From assembly GCA_944384265.1 (NCBI GenBank), contig CALWSR010000001.1:124001-188000 (forward strand): a stretch of DNA of 64,000 nt. Reading direction: 5' to 3'. Of this stretch, positions 1-9,341 are shown in pieces (position 1 is the first letter of the stretch; each line of letters starts with the position of its first letter). The notes below the pieces were generated by a model. It was given only the letters and a program-made list of their open reading frames with translations. It did not search any database and was not told where the DNA came from. Source of the DNA: an uncultured Clostridia bacterium. GTDB lineage: Bacteria > Bacillota > Clostridia > Lachnospirales > Anaerotignaceae. The position numbers were made by a program, and so were the translations under genes.

Positions 1-2
1 GA

Positions 3-593
3 CTTGGTTATAATACTAATGACAAATCTAATAATACATGGATGTTTAATAGAGATGCTTTTAGAATTATTAATGATGCAGGTATGCCTCATAGAGAGAT
101 AACTACTACAGAAGTATTTAGAGATAGTGATTCTTCTGAATTTATGCGGCGTCAAACAAACAATATAAATGATCCTGTTTTAAAAGAAGCTCAAAAAAGA
201 ATTTTGAAAGGAATATTCGATATTGCAGAAAAAGAATCAAATGTTCCTGTTATGTATATCATGATATTTGCAACAACCCAAATTATGAGAGATGAATTAT
301 ATAATGTTATAAAAAGATTAGAAAAGCATTATGATGTGGAACAGACTTGTTTTAGAGATATTAAGTTTCTAAATAATGATGAAATTTTAGAATTTCTTAG
401 AAATTATTATAAACTAGAAGTTATGGATATGAGCCTACTTCGTGCTAAAACAACAATCAATGATTTAAGTAAATCAGTATCTTGTGAATTATTAAGAGTT
501 TATGGGACTTCTGGTAAAAATTATAATACTGATGCAATGCATGAATTATTACCATCTATCATTAAAAATACTGGTATAAGGAAGGTGAAATAA
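3..593 (+). CDS. hypothetical protein, 5' end cut by window edge
   Basis: The frame is open from the first complete codon at base 3, so the gene starts upstream; the internal ATG at 42 is probably not the start. The visible product (about 196 residues) is soluble, charged and not confidently recognised. A central stretch (hydrophobic strand, then a helix and a second strand-helix unit) is weakly reminiscent of the N-terminal domain of VirB4/TraC ATPases, but there is no P-loop. Its stop is two bases before the next ATG, so it is translated with the genes that lead to the VirB4-like ATPase at 3155. A role in the transfer apparatus is inferred from position only. Confidence 0.6.
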   Translation, partial: LGYNTNDKSNNTWMFNRDAFRIINDAGMPHREITTTEVFRDSDSSEFMRRQTNNINDPVLKEAQKRILKGIFDIAEKESNVPVMYIMIFATTQIMRDELYNVIKRLEKHYDVEQTCFRDIKFLNNDEILEFLRNYYKLEVMDMSLLRAKTTINDLSKSVSCELLRVYGTSGKNYNTDAMHELLPSIIKNTGIRKVK

Positions 594-595
594 AA

Positions 596-1858
596 ATGCT
601 TAATATTTATCTAGTTGTAAATAAATCAAATAGTATTGCTTCTCAGTTTTTAGAAGAACAAAAAATTGCAAAGATAGTACATTCTGCAAGTTCTCTTAGT
701 TCTGATACAACTATAGATCAGAATATTTATGATGTTGATAAATTCATTTATATTTACTATGGTGATGTTAAAGATAATAATGTTGCATTTAAACAAGACT
801 TAAGTAAGTTTAAGATGATGTTAAAATCAGCATTCTTTAGTACGAATAGCATCTTATTTATTTTAGTGCAGGCTGATCCTGATATAAAAGAATATGTGCA
901 GACGGTATTAAAAGAGTCTGATTTACCTAAAGAGAATATAGAGATTGTTGAACATAATGAAACACTTATGATACCTGAGCTTGTAAAATATATTTCTGGT
1001 GTTAGCTTAGGTGATACCACTAAAAATACATATCTGAATGTTTATATATCGGAAGCTGGTAAAAACGAAAAAGAACGCTATGAAAATAAAGCAAGTGATA
1101 AAATTAAAAATATCACACCTCAATTAGTCGATGATTCAGAAATGTATCGTAGAAGGGTCAGAAACGTAGCAATTAGTAATGACAGGATTGTTTCTCAAAA
1201 AGAAACAATCAATTTATCTAAAGAAGAGTTTCCGATGCATAAAAGAAAAACTCTTGATTTTAAAGAAACAATTGTAGTTTCTGGTGAACAATATACTAAT
1301 TTTTTAGATATTGCAAAAGCATATGCTACTTATTTCGAGTATGTTGGCACTAGATGTTTAGTTATAAATATGACAAACGAATCTTTTGAAATAAGAAAAA
1401 AAGGAATAAATAGGTTATCTCTTTTTGATCTTGAACATCAGTATATACCAGAACATCCTATCTCTTATATAAATTTAAACTTAGCCAATTTTTCACATCT
1501 TATTGCTAATGAAGATAACTTGATTTCAATATCTGTTAAAATTCTGGTAGTGAAAGAAGAATTATATAGTATTGTTTGTAATATATTAAGATGCTCATTG
1601 GGGAATTTTAAAATAGTGAAATTAATACATAAACAATCTCTATCATTTGAAAAACTGAAAAGTGTACCAGTAACACCAGATGTTATTGTAGTTACAAACA
1701 AATTGATAGACGAAGATTTTGATATTTCTAGTTATAGAGATGATTTCCATGGTACTATCTGCGTATTAGAACCAGACACTTTTACTACTATAGATGATCA
1801 AAGAGATTTTTATTATGATTGTTTTGGTAATACAGGAGGAGAGGATTATAATGATTAA
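596..1858 (+). CDS. hypothetical protein with a possible degenerate ParA/CpaE-like P-loop domain
   Basis: A 420-aa soluble protein. Residues 1-135 look like an alternating strand/helix domain. From about residue 220 the pattern (two strands, a GE turn, a long helix, then a strand ending in an Asp-like position) resembles ParA/MinD/CpaE ATPases. However the expected GKT/S of Walker A is replaced by GEQYTNF, so nucleotide hydrolysis is unlikely if the assignment is right. It overlaps the next gene by 8 bases, and that gene seems to hold a similar domain. Known CpaE/TadZ proteins place secretion machines; a scaffold role here is speculation. Fold assignment is by eye and uncertain; the coding call is firm. 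Confidence 0.7.
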   Translation: MLNIYLVVNKSNSIASQFLEEQKIAKIVHSASSLSSDTTIDQNIYDVDKFIYIYYGDVKDNNVAFKQDLSKFKMMLKSAFFSTNSILFILVQADPDIKEYVQTVLKESDLPKENIEIVEHNETLMIPELVKYISGVSLGDTTKNTYLNVYISEAGKNEKERYENKASDKIKNITPQLVDDSEMYRRRVRNVAISNDRIVSQKETINLSKEEFPMHKRKTLDFKETIVVSGEQYTNFLDIAKAYATYFEYVGTRCLVINMTNESFEIRKKGINRLSLFDLEHQYIPEHPISYINLNLANFSHLIANEDNLISISVKILVVKEELYSIVCNILRCSLGNFKIVKLIHKQSLSFEKLKSVPVTPDVIVVTNKLIDEDFDISSYRDDFHGTICVLEPDTFTTIDDQRDFYYDCFGNTGGEDYND

Positions 1859-3062
1859 ACGTATGGACGATTGCGTTGTTATACTTGATAGGGATACAAA
1901 GGCTCTGGTGGAAAATGTAGCATATATTGACCTATCAAATAATACAACAATATTGACAGATATAAACGAATTAAATGGATCGTTTGCTAAAATGCCGGTA
2001 GTATTATTTGAGTCCATATTATTATCGAGTGCAACATTGCCTGTTTTACGCGAATTAAAATATAAGTATGAATTTAATTTTATACTGCTGTATAATAATA
2101 AAGATATGGCACAAATTGCTGAAAGTCTATGCACATTATATGAATGTGATTATAGTAATATTGATATTAATTTAATTTACTCAGTTGTTATGAAAGATAC
2201 AATTGTATTTGAAAACTATATAAAAGTTGTACATACTATTGATTCTTTTAGACATGTATATAATGTTTTACCTAAAGAACACAAAGAATTATATAAGACT
2301 TTATATACAGATTTATTAGATATTATTGGACAACATAATTCTATGTTAAAGCAAACACAGGATTTGGAACATCAACTTAGCATTTCTAGAGCTGAGTTCT
2401 CTAGGATAAAAAAAGGGATAATTGAATTGAATGATTACTATGATGCAATGCATGATAGTGTTACTGAATACGAAACACGTTTAACAAATTCCTATGATAA
2501 ACCAGTGTCAGGCGATTACCCAGATAAACCAAAGATTCTTTATTTGAAAGAACAACAACATATTCCTGGATGTGATATATTATTAAATACTTTATATTTT
2601 GTATTAACAACTCAGTTTAATACTAGCTGCAAAATAGTAAAATTAGTTGATTCTTCTAATGCGAAGGGAACCAGATATTTACCAGATTCTTATGCAATAA
2701 TGCAAAATATTTATAATAATAAAGATGTATTATCTGAGGACTTTATTCTAAAAAGAGGACCATATGATCAAGTATTTGATTTACTTTTATTGAATAGAGC
2801 ACAGTTACGCTATCTTATTGTACATGATATGCGTGGTACAAGTATGCTTGCATTGGATCAAACACTAATTAAATCTACTATACATTTAGTTAGTTCAGAA
2901 TATAAATCTTTTATGCAATCAGATATTATTTTAACAGAAAGTAAAAAAGCAAGTGAGCTATTCTGGAATAATGAAGTATTTAATAACATACCAGTAACAA
3001 AACGATTGGTGGCATTATCATCACACCCAACTGTGAAAAAATTACTGGATAAATTGATGTAA
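1851..3062 (+). CDS. hypothetical protein: coiled coil plus possible P-loop-less ATPase-like domain
   Basis: Start chosen at ATG 1851, which follows a strong GGAGGAGAGG ribosome site; an in-frame ATG at 1794 lies inside the previous gene without one. The 403-aa product has an N-terminal alpha/beta region, a coiled-coil-like segment around residues 155-210, and a C-terminal region (about 225-400) with alternating hydrophobic strands and helices. That region resembles the neighbouring gene's putative ParA-like domain, again with no GKT motif. The 8-base overlap with the upstream gene suggests the two products are made in fixed ratio and may form a complex. Function unknown; transfer machinery is the best guess from the adjacent VirB4-like gene. 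Confidence 0.7.
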   Translation: MIKRMDDCVVILDRDTKALVENVAYIDLSNNTTILTDINELNGSFAKMPVVLFESILLSSATLPVLRELKYKYEFNFILLYNNKDMAQIAESLCTLYECDYSNIDINLIYSVVMKDTIVFENYIKVVHTIDSFRHVYNVLPKEHKELYKTLYTDLLDIIGQHNSMLKQTQDLEHQLSISRAEFSRIKKGIIELNDYYDAMHDSVTEYETRLTNSYDKPVSGDYPDKPKILYLKEQQHIPGCDILLNTLYFVLTTQFNTSCKIVKLVDSSNAKGTRYLPDSYAIMQNIYNNKDVLSEDFILKRGPYDQVFDLLLLNRAQLRYLIVHDMRGTSMLALDQTLIKSTIHLVSSEYKSFMQSDIILTESKKASELFWNNEVFNNIPVTKRLVALSSHPTVKKLLDKLM

Positions 3063-3079
3063 TAAGGGGGGTACTTACT

Positions 3080-3148
3080 ATGAATTTACTTGATATATAT
3101 TCGTTATATTTAGCACATTGGTTAAATGGTGGAGAATTTCTTAGATGA
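3080..3148 (+). CDS. possible 22-aa peptide ORF upstream of virB4-like gene
   Basis: ATG at 3080 follows an AAGGGGGG Shine-Dalgarno-like stretch at about 3064-3071 and reads 22 codons to TGA at 3146-3148, just before the SD and ATG (3155) of the VirB4-like gene. The peptide (MNLLDIYSLYLAHWLNGGEF then two residues) is hydrophobic/aromatic. It could be a real small protein or a leader that keeps ribosomes moving into virB4. Only the ribosome site and the neat spacing support it. Confidence 0.35.
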   Translation: MNLLDIYSLYLAHWLNGGEFLR

Positions 3149-3154
3149 GGTAAA

Positions 3155-5062
3155 ATGTCTGGCAATTCAATTAAAACTGATTATAATGCTATAATGACAA
3201 AACAATCAATTAAGAGAATTTTTCGTATTTCCTTTATTGTTGCAGATAATTATGATTTATCTTTTTTAGATTTAATCAGATATCGTTTATTTGAAGAGTG
3301 TCCTAATATTGAAGCTATTTTTAATATAACAAATTATCCAGTAAAAATTGAAGTTAGCAGTGATAAGTATGCTCAAGCATTGGCACGTGCAGCAAGAAAA
3401 TATGAAGATTATAAAGATGCTTTTGATAGTCAAGACAGTACTGCTAAATTAACTGGTAAAGTATATAGAATGCCTGGTGGTGGTGCAATTCGTTTATCTA
3501 AAGAAATACTTAATAATTTAAAAATGGTATATGACTCCTATGAATACGTTTTTCAATATGTTGGCGACGGTGGCTCTATGATGTTAACAAATATGTTTAT
3601 AGAAGCTTCTGCAAATTCAATTAAAGATTTAAATAATTTTAGAACAAAATTATTTAATTTGACATCACAATTAAAAATTAATTGTTCTGAAGTAAGGGGT
3701 GTTAATAAAGCGTTTTTGACAACATTCGGTCCAGCAGCTCCACCACAGAAAACATTAAATAAAAAGTTTCTGCCACAATTATTGTTTTCTGATGAAAATT
3801 TGGCAGCATTTTCTACTTATACATCTAGAGGACTTGTATGTGATGCTGGTATTTTATTAGGAATGGATTTTAGATCTAAACTCCCATTTATGGCAAATTT
3901 ATTTGAAACATCATCTGCACAAGTTACTGTAATAGGGGGTAAAACTGGTTCTGGTAAGACATATGCGGCATTTCAGACAGCATTAAGTCTATCTTCAATA
4001 GGAGTACATATATCTGCCATCGATATAAAAGGACGAGAATGGATCAAAGTAGGTAACTATATAAAACATAAAGTTATAACTTTTGATGAGCGTCATCCGA
4101 ATTTTGTAAATATCCTACGGATAGATGATATGGATGTTACACTTGAGACAGCTAAAGAAGTCTATAATACTGCTATTAATGGTGTTGTTATGTTACTTAG
4201 TCTGATGGTTGGTCTTTCAGATACTGATGAACGTATTCCAGATTTAAATATGTTTTTGCGTTCTGCAGTACAAAAATTATATAGTATGCATAACATAAAT
4301 CCTGATAATCCAAATTCTTTTAAAAATTCTGCTTCACTTAAATATCAGGATTTGATGCCAATACTTTCAGATATTACGTTGGCTCAATCTTATACGACAG
4401 CACAAAAAGAGGTTGCAGAATTAGCTCGTTCTAGATGTTCTGGATACATTGGTGAATCTGGATTATTTGCTGATTCCTTTCAAAATGAGATAACTTTGGG
4501 CGATGTATTGTATACTCCACTAATTATCTATGAATTTAATAAAAATAATACAGTTATGTCAGATATTCTTGATGTATTACGTATATTCATGGTACAATTT
4601 CTTGATACAAAAAAGAAAGCTGCATTAAAATTACAAGGTTCTTTTTTGGCATGTTTTTATGAGGAATTACAAAGATGTCCACAATTTGGTAACTTAATTG
4701 AGTATATCTGTGCTGACGTTACAGGCTCAAGGTCTAATAACGTGTTAGTTTATTTATTATTAAATTCTTTATCAGTTTTACAACAGGGGCGAGCACAAGA
4801 CATTAAATCTAACATTACCTCTTTCATATTAGGTAAAATGGAGCCAGACGATATAGCAACTATTGGAAATGAATTTAATCAGAAATGGGTTGCATCACAA
4901 TTAAAATTATTTCATGATAAAAATGTGGAATATAATAACTGTTTTGCAGCTCATATTGATACTGGAGCACATGTATATGAAACTGTTTTTAAAGTTGTTT
5001 TACCAGATGATATATCTGAAGTATTTAGAACAAGAGATGTAAGGAGTGATATGGTTGTTTAG
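3155..5062 (+). CDS. VirB4/TraC-family conjugation ATPase
   Basis: A 635-aa protein with no membrane segments. Walker A (GGKTGSGKT) is at about residues 261-269, followed by a beta strand ending in DIKG, as in the VirB4/VirD4/FtsK class. A Walker B-like strand ending in YEE lies near residue 500, and a VirB4-type segment before the C-terminus (residues about 525-590) resembles the 'tQ...il.N' region. The roughly 260-residue N-terminal domain fits a VirB4 N-domain shorter than usual (typical VirB4 is 600-850 aa). In known type IV secretion systems VirB4 powers assembly and substrate transfer at the inner membrane. A coupling protein (VirD4/TcpA) is less likely because there are no N-terminal membrane helices. 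The next gene begins inside its last codons. Confidence 0.8.
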   Translation: MSGNSIKTDYNAIMTKQSIKRIFRISFIVADNYDLSFLDLIRYRLFEECPNIEAIFNITNYPVKIEVSSDKYAQALARAARKYEDYKDAFDSQDSTAKLTGKVYRMPGGGAIRLSKEILNNLKMVYDSYEYVFQYVGDGGSMMLTNMFIEASANSIKDLNNFRTKLFNLTSQLKINCSEVRGVNKAFLTTFGPAAPPQKTLNKKFLPQLLFSDENLAAFSTYTSRGLVCDAGILLGMDFRSKLPFMANLFETSSAQVTVIGGKTGSGKTYAAFQTALSLSSIGVHISAIDIKGREWIKVGNYIKHKVITFDERHPNFVNILRIDDMDVTLETAKEVYNTAINGVVMLLSLMVGLSDTDERIPDLNMFLRSAVQKLYSMHNINPDNPNSFKNSASLKYQDLMPILSDITLAQSYTTAQKEVAELARSRCSGYIGESGLFADSFQNEITLGDVLYTPLIIYEFNKNNTVMSDILDVLRIFMVQFLDTKKKAALKLQGSFLACFYEELQRCPQFGNLIEYICADVTGSRSNNVLVYLLLNSLSVLQQGRAQDIKSNITSFILGKMEPDDIATIGNEFNQKWVASQLKLFHDKNVEYNNCFAAHIDTGAHVYETVFKVVLPDDISEVFRTRDVRSDMVV

Positions 5063-7673
5063 ACATACAAAATCTCCTATATCATTATTTATTAAAATAG
5101 TATTTTCACTAAGCTGCCTATTTGTAGGCAGCTTTTTTTATCTTGATACTGAAAATTTATTATATTTCTTTATGCATAAAGAAAATCAAGCAGAAGATTA
5201 TCCAACAACTAATATACAAGATTATAATAATGATGTAATTTTAGATGAGGATGGGAATGTAATAGGGTTAGGAAATAATTTTTCAACAGGTAGTGAAGCA
5301 ACAACATATTATGGAATAAATATGGCTTTAATTAACAAAATGGCGGAAGGATACGCTAAAGAGTATCTTGAAATTACAAAAGCTCATTGCGATTTAACAG
5401 CCATGCAGATAGAAGCACCGAATATAAAAAATATTGATGGTGAAAATTTTTCTATACCGATAACAACTATACTTGGCATGAGTGTTGCTGAAACAGGATA
5501 TTATGCAAATACATATTTACCAAAATCTTTACTATTACCAGAAGCGTGGGGAAAAGCAAGCGGTTCTCTAAATGCAGAGAATATGAAACTATCTTCTTTA
5601 AATCACAACTCTTATAACAAAGCTAATCAAAGTAGCCTGAACTCAAGTTATTTTAACTTGGCTGCAGATGCACCAACACTTACTACTTTTCAATTGCACA
5701 ATAGCTACATGGCATTACCAACAACATATTTTACAAAAGCAAAAGGTACTTATGTTTCCTCTGCTTCAAAGATGAATGGATATGGTTATGATTCTAATGT
5801 AAAAAGGTCTTTTGATGAGACAGACGGTTCTTATTTACCAGATCTTATTGCCTATTGCGTCGAACACCAGTATATGGAATTAACTAATTATCCAGATAAT
5901 AGTATCGACCAAAATGCCACATCCGTAATATCATCCTTTGCACACAACGGTGGTGGTGGTACAACATTAACAAAAAGATTGGTATTAGGTGGGTCGAATG
6001 CAGACACTCGTACAAATAATTTAACAGAATTATCATCTTATACAGCAAAATATTTAAATGAGATAGGGGATGTAATAGATAAAGCAGCAGAACGAGATCA
6101 CGATGCGCTTATAAATGGAACACAATATGATATTGCTACATGGAGAGCATATGCTACTGGGTGCTTAATATCTTTAGGCGGTTATAAAATAGGAGATTAC
6201 TGTAAAGATTCTGCGTATGAATATTTATTAAAGACTAGTAGTAACAGAAGACAAGCTGTGTATTTAGGACTTACAGGTAAATGGGAGCCTAATGTATCAG
6301 AATCAACTGTTCGTGCAGAGTTAGATAAGTATGGGACTTTAACTTTGAATTCTGCATATAAAAAAGGAGTTATTAACACATTTAACAAAGGATATTTATA
6401 TAAAGAACGTACAGATATTAAAATTATTGCCAGCAATGGAACAAGTGCAAATGGTATGTCACAAATAAATATATTAATAGGTGGGCATGTCTTTTCTTCT
6501 GGTATAGGTGGAAAAATAACATATTGGAAGATGTTACAAGCAGCTGGTGTTGACTGTACCTATGAAGATACGCAACAAACTGTTACTATAACACCTCCAG
6601 AAGGTGGAGGTACTACAGAAGACCCTAATTTAAAACCTGGTACACCAAATGCTACTGTGAAAAAATGGTTTGTTACAGCAGCTATGGAACGATATAATAA
6701 CGATTCAGGTAATAGTAAAAAGTATAAAATAGATAATCCAGAAGAAGTATTTAGTAAAATGTATGATGATATGACTTTTTTTGGTAAACGCATGTTAGAA
6801 AATTGGTACTGGTATACAGACCCTGTAACTGGATATAATCAAGGAATGCCTTATAGTTGGGGTGGTAGCTGTTGGTATTCAGATAAAAATGCTCCCACTA
6901 AAACTATGAAAGATTTAAGTGGAAAAACATCCACTGAATTATTAAAAGCAAGACAAAAACACTATTGGTTTGATTGTGCTGGGTTAGTTAGAACTTTACT
7001 AAGCGATGTGTTACCTAACGGTACGATATGGGATGGAAGAGCACAAAATTTTACACATAGTATATATCAAGGATCTATTGAAGCCTATAATGGTTACTAT
7101 AATGGAAATGGAAACAATTTTGGTCCAATTGTTTCATCTGCTGAAAAAATAACAGATCTAAAAAAGGGTAATTTCTCTATGTCAAAAATTGTTGCTACAG
7201 ATTCTAATGGGAATAAAGTCGAAAATCCTTTTGAGAAATTACATGCTTTTGATGTAATTTCTGCATGGAATGACGGGCATGTCGCTATGTTTGTTGGATG
7301 GATAGATAAAGAAGCTGGTTATTTTTTATGTTTAGAAAGTACAAATGAGCCAAGTTGGAACTATACTGATGGACCGTATAATAGTTTGGGAGCTGGCTTT
7401 ACTATTCGTTCTATTAACAATTCTGGAGGAATAAAAGATAGAATGTCTTTACTACATTGGAACAATGAAGCAATTGAAAAATACATAAAAAGTAATAAAA
7501 GATTTGATAGCAGTGGAAATCTAGTAGATTCTAATTATAATGAGTGGAATAAAGCTAAAGCAAATCTTGGAAACGAGTCCTCTATGAATAAAAATTTAGT
7601 GCCAGCACAAGGAACTGCTATATCCTATAACGCTAGTTTGTTACCTATTGTTAAGATAACAAATCAAAATTAA
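5055..7673 (+). CDS. bifunctional cell-wall hydrolase, lytic-transglycosylase-like plus NlpC/P60 (CwlT-like)
   Basis: The frame is open from GTG 5046, but AAGGAG at 5041-5046 is best spaced for TTG 5055, which I use (872 aa). One N-terminal membrane segment (about residues 8-28) is followed by an extracellular goose-lysozyme/transglycosylase-like region with a candidate catalytic Glu in SVAETGYY (about 145). A C-terminal NlpC/P60 domain follows, with the nucleophile in FDCAGLV (about 640) and the His in DGHVAMFVG (about 740). Tn916 Orf14 and ICEBs1 CwlT have the same two-domain plan and open the peptidoglycan for the mating channel; at about 870 aa this one is much longer. The SD lies inside virB4, so translation is probably coupled. 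A terminator-like hairpin lies inside codons 19-27 (see 5111). Confidence 0.85.
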   Translation: MFRHTKSPISLFIKIVFSLSCLFVGSFFYLDTENLLYFFMHKENQAEDYPTTNIQDYNNDVILDEDGNVIGLGNNFSTGSEATTYYGINMALINKMAEGYAKEYLEITKAHCDLTAMQIEAPNIKNIDGENFSIPITTILGMSVAETGYYANTYLPKSLLLPEAWGKASGSLNAENMKLSSLNHNSYNKANQSSLNSSYFNLAADAPTLTTFQLHNSYMALPTTYFTKAKGTYVSSASKMNGYGYDSNVKRSFDETDGSYLPDLIAYCVEHQYMELTNYPDNSIDQNATSVISSFAHNGGGGTTLTKRLVLGGSNADTRTNNLTELSSYTAKYLNEIGDVIDKAAERDHDALINGTQYDIATWRAYATGCLISLGGYKIGDYCKDSAYEYLLKTSSNRRQAVYLGLTGKWEPNVSESTVRAELDKYGTLTLNSAYKKGVINTFNKGYLYKERTDIKIIASNGTSANGMSQINILIGGHVFSSGIGGKITYWKMLQAAGVDCTYEDTQQTVTITPPEGGGTTEDPNLKPGTPNATVKKWFVTAAMERYNNDSGNSKKYKIDNPEEVFSKMYDDMTFFGKRMLENWYWYTDPVTGYNQGMPYSWGGSCWYSDKNAPTKTMKDLSGKTSTELLKARQKHYWFDCAGLVRTLLSDVLPNGTIWDGRAQNFTHSIYQGSIEAYNGYYNGNGNNFGPIVSSAEKITDLKKGNFSMSKIVATDSNGNKVENPFEKLHAFDVISAWNDGHVAMFVGWIDKEAGYFLCLESTNEPSWNYTDGPYNSLGAGFTIRSINNSGGIKDRMSLLHWNNEAIEKYIKSNKRFDSSGNLVDSNYNEWNKAKANLGNESSMNKNLVPAQGTAISYNASLLPIVKITNQN
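5111..5141 (+). terminator. intrinsic-terminator-like hairpin inside the 5' coding region of the hydrolase gene
   Basis: Perfect 10-bp stem (AAGCTGCCTA, loop TTTG, TAGGCAGCTT) running directly into a run of seven T. It lies 48 bases after the virB4 stop and about 56 bases inside the hydrolase gene, in the membrane-segment codons. It has all the sequence features of a rho-independent terminator. In this position it would act as an attenuator that translating ribosomes could melt, or one that needs antitermination. Confidence 0.75.
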
Positions 7674-7963
7674 TTTATTTTGTACTATTAAAAAATGTAT
7701 TGTTATTATATATCAGAGTATAAAGTAATATAGAAAAATATATAATATTTACTGTTATATCATAAGAGACTTACTAAAGATACACAAAATAAGAAACATA
7801 ATAGTATTCTTATTTATTTTAGGAAATATGAGGTGATAAATGGTTTAAAATTGATACTATTAATAGTATTTATAAATAGAATTAAAAATGATATGATTTT
7901 TAATTAGCCCATTTTATGGGCTAATTTTTTGTCTATTTTAATTATAAGTAGGAGGATTATTTA
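7674..7963 (+). other. intergenic region with terminator hairpin and weak leader signals
   Basis: 290 bases between the hydrolase and the 3D-domain gene. Most of it is AT-rich without a clear gene. A GAGGTG ribosome-like site near 7831 precedes a two-codon ORF (ATG GTT TAA) of doubtful meaning. The only strong structure is the hairpin at 7902-7932. I see no promoter with both boxes close to consensus, so transcription may come through from upstream. Confidence 0.5.
7902..7932 (+). terminator. intrinsic terminator just upstream of the 3D-domain gene
   Basis: A 10-bp stem (AATTAGCCCA / TGGGCTAATT, loop TTTTA) ends in a run of T at 7925-7930. Only about 20 bases separate it from the Shine-Dalgarno of the next gene (about 7950), so there is no space for a fresh promoter behind it. 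Confidence 0.75.
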
Positions 7964-8776
7964 ATGAAAAGAAATATAAAAAATAATTTATTCAATATTG
8001 TAACAACATCTACACTCATGGCAGCTTTATTTACAACAGGCTTTATACCAAAAGGAGAAACCTTATTAGATCACTATTCAATCATACATACAAATTCTGT
8101 TTATGGAAGTACTTTCGAAAAACCTGAAATTGAACTGTTGGAAATTAAAGAAAAAAAATCTGAAATAATTAAGGATGTTTCTGTGCAAATTGAGTTAATG
8201 AATGACTACAGTATTATAGATAAAAATATTACTATTTCTGATAATAATACAAAAACAGAGCAACCAATAGTACAAAAAACTGTTCTATCTAAATCACCTA
8301 TGCGTTCAGTAGTAAATGGGGCGGATTATGCACCATTAGATAAAAGTATTACAAACAAGAGTACTTCTTATTTAAGTTTTAATGGCAAAACTACAGCTGC
8401 AGTATTGGGATATAATGATACTTTTGATAGAACAGGATCAAAAGGCGATTTAATTGGACAATTTACTGCAACTGCATATGATACTTCTCATGGCGAATAT
8501 GCAACTGCAACAAGTATAGTGGTATCTTCCAGGTCCTTAGAAGACATAAAAATAATTGCTGTTGACCCAAAAATAATTCCATTAATGTCAAAAGTCTATA
8601 TAGAATTTCCAGAACCGTATACTCATCTAAATGGTGTGTATATGGCCGCTGATACTGGTGGAAAAATAAATCAAAATGTTATAGATGTATTTTGGGGTGA
8701 TTTTGGCAGAAACACACCTCAGTCTCTTTGGGATTTTGGTAGGAGAGAGGGTATAAAAATTTACACAGTAAAATAA
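7964..8776 (+). CDS. secreted 3D-domain protein (MltA-like double-psi barrel)
   Basis: 270 aa; AGGAGGAT ribosome site and ATG 7964. The N-terminus has a hydrophobic segment (about residues 10-30) that can export or anchor it, then a charged linker. The C-terminal 110 residues form a 3D domain: FTATAY, the AADTGG motif and IDVFWGDF, with the three conserved Asp. In Firmicutes 3D domains occur in cell-wall-active proteins (YabE, YorM, YuiC type) related to lytic transglycosylases. Lying directly after the CwlT-like hydrolase, it probably helps remodel peptidoglycan during transfer or modulates that enzyme. Family assignment is firm, substrate is inferred. Confidence 0.85.
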   Translation: MKRNIKNNLFNIVTTSTLMAALFTTGFIPKGETLLDHYSIIHTNSVYGSTFEKPEIELLEIKEKKSEIIKDVSVQIELMNDYSIIDKNITISDNNTKTEQPIVQKTVLSKSPMRSVVNGADYAPLDKSITNKSTSYLSFNGKTTAAVLGYNDTFDRTGSKGDLIGQFTATAYDTSHGEYATATSIVVSSRSLEDIKIIAVDPKIIPLMSKVYIEFPEPYTHLNGVYMAADTGGKINQNVIDVFWGDFGRNTPQSLWDFGRREGIKIYTVK

Positions 8777-8805
8777 AAATTCACATATAAAGGTGTGATA
8801 TATAC

Positions 8806-9330
8806 ATGAATACAAACAATAAAAAAATAAAACATCAGATACGTTCAGGTACACTTAATGAAGATAGATTTGTGAGTGTAATAAAAAATTACACTACAGC
8901 TATTTATAGAAATAAAAGAGTGCCGACTATATTGACAGATTCTGGGTCTACAGAAATAGATATAATATTTTATTACCAAAATACTATTTTTATAATTGAA
9001 GCGAAAAATGTTATTTCATTGGATGGTAATATGTGTCAGAAGAATTGGAGATTTATTTCTAAAACAGCTAACTATATAGCTTTAAATCCAATTATTCAGA
9101 ATAAAATACATGTACGAGCATTTAAAAATAACTTCTACAAAATGTACAAGTATTATCCTCGTACTGAATCTTTTGTCGTTGTGCCAGCTAATACATATTT
9201 TGATATTAACTTAAATAAAGAGATATTAACACTACCAGATCTTGATATGTATTTATTTAATTATACACCTATATATGATGATAAATATTCTAATAATTAT
9301 ATACCATATCACTTAAAACGAATGTTCTAG
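8806..9330 (+). CDS. NERD-domain (nuclease-related) protein
   Basis: 174 aa; ATG 8806 after an AAGGTG site. Residues about 15-110 match the NERD pattern: an N-terminal NEDRF helix in place of the usual GE..V, EIDIIF with the metal-type Asp, the core strand FIIEAKN, a GN...W segment, and a NPIIQN helix near the end. NERD domains share the restriction-endonuclease-like core (D...ExK), and here E-A-K is kept, so nuclease activity is possible though not proven for the family. It has no extra helicase or kinase domain. It lies 11 bases before the next gene in the transfer operon; a DNA-processing role in the donor or recipient is inferred. Confidence 0.75.
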   Translation: MNTNNKKIKHQIRSGTLNEDRFVSVIKNYTTAIYRNKRVPTILTDSGSTEIDIIFYYQNTIFIIEAKNVISLDGNMCQKNWRFISKTANYIALNPIIQNKIHVRAFKNNFYKMYKYYPRTESFVVVPANTYFDINLNKEILTLPDLDMYLFNYTPIYDDKYSNNYIPYHLKRMF

Positions 9331-9341
9331 GAGTAGATTTT

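Noticed and set aside
7831..7850. Ribosome-like site followed by ATG-GTT-TAA
   Set aside because: Two-codon frame in AT-rich DNA; not enough to call a leader peptide, only noted.
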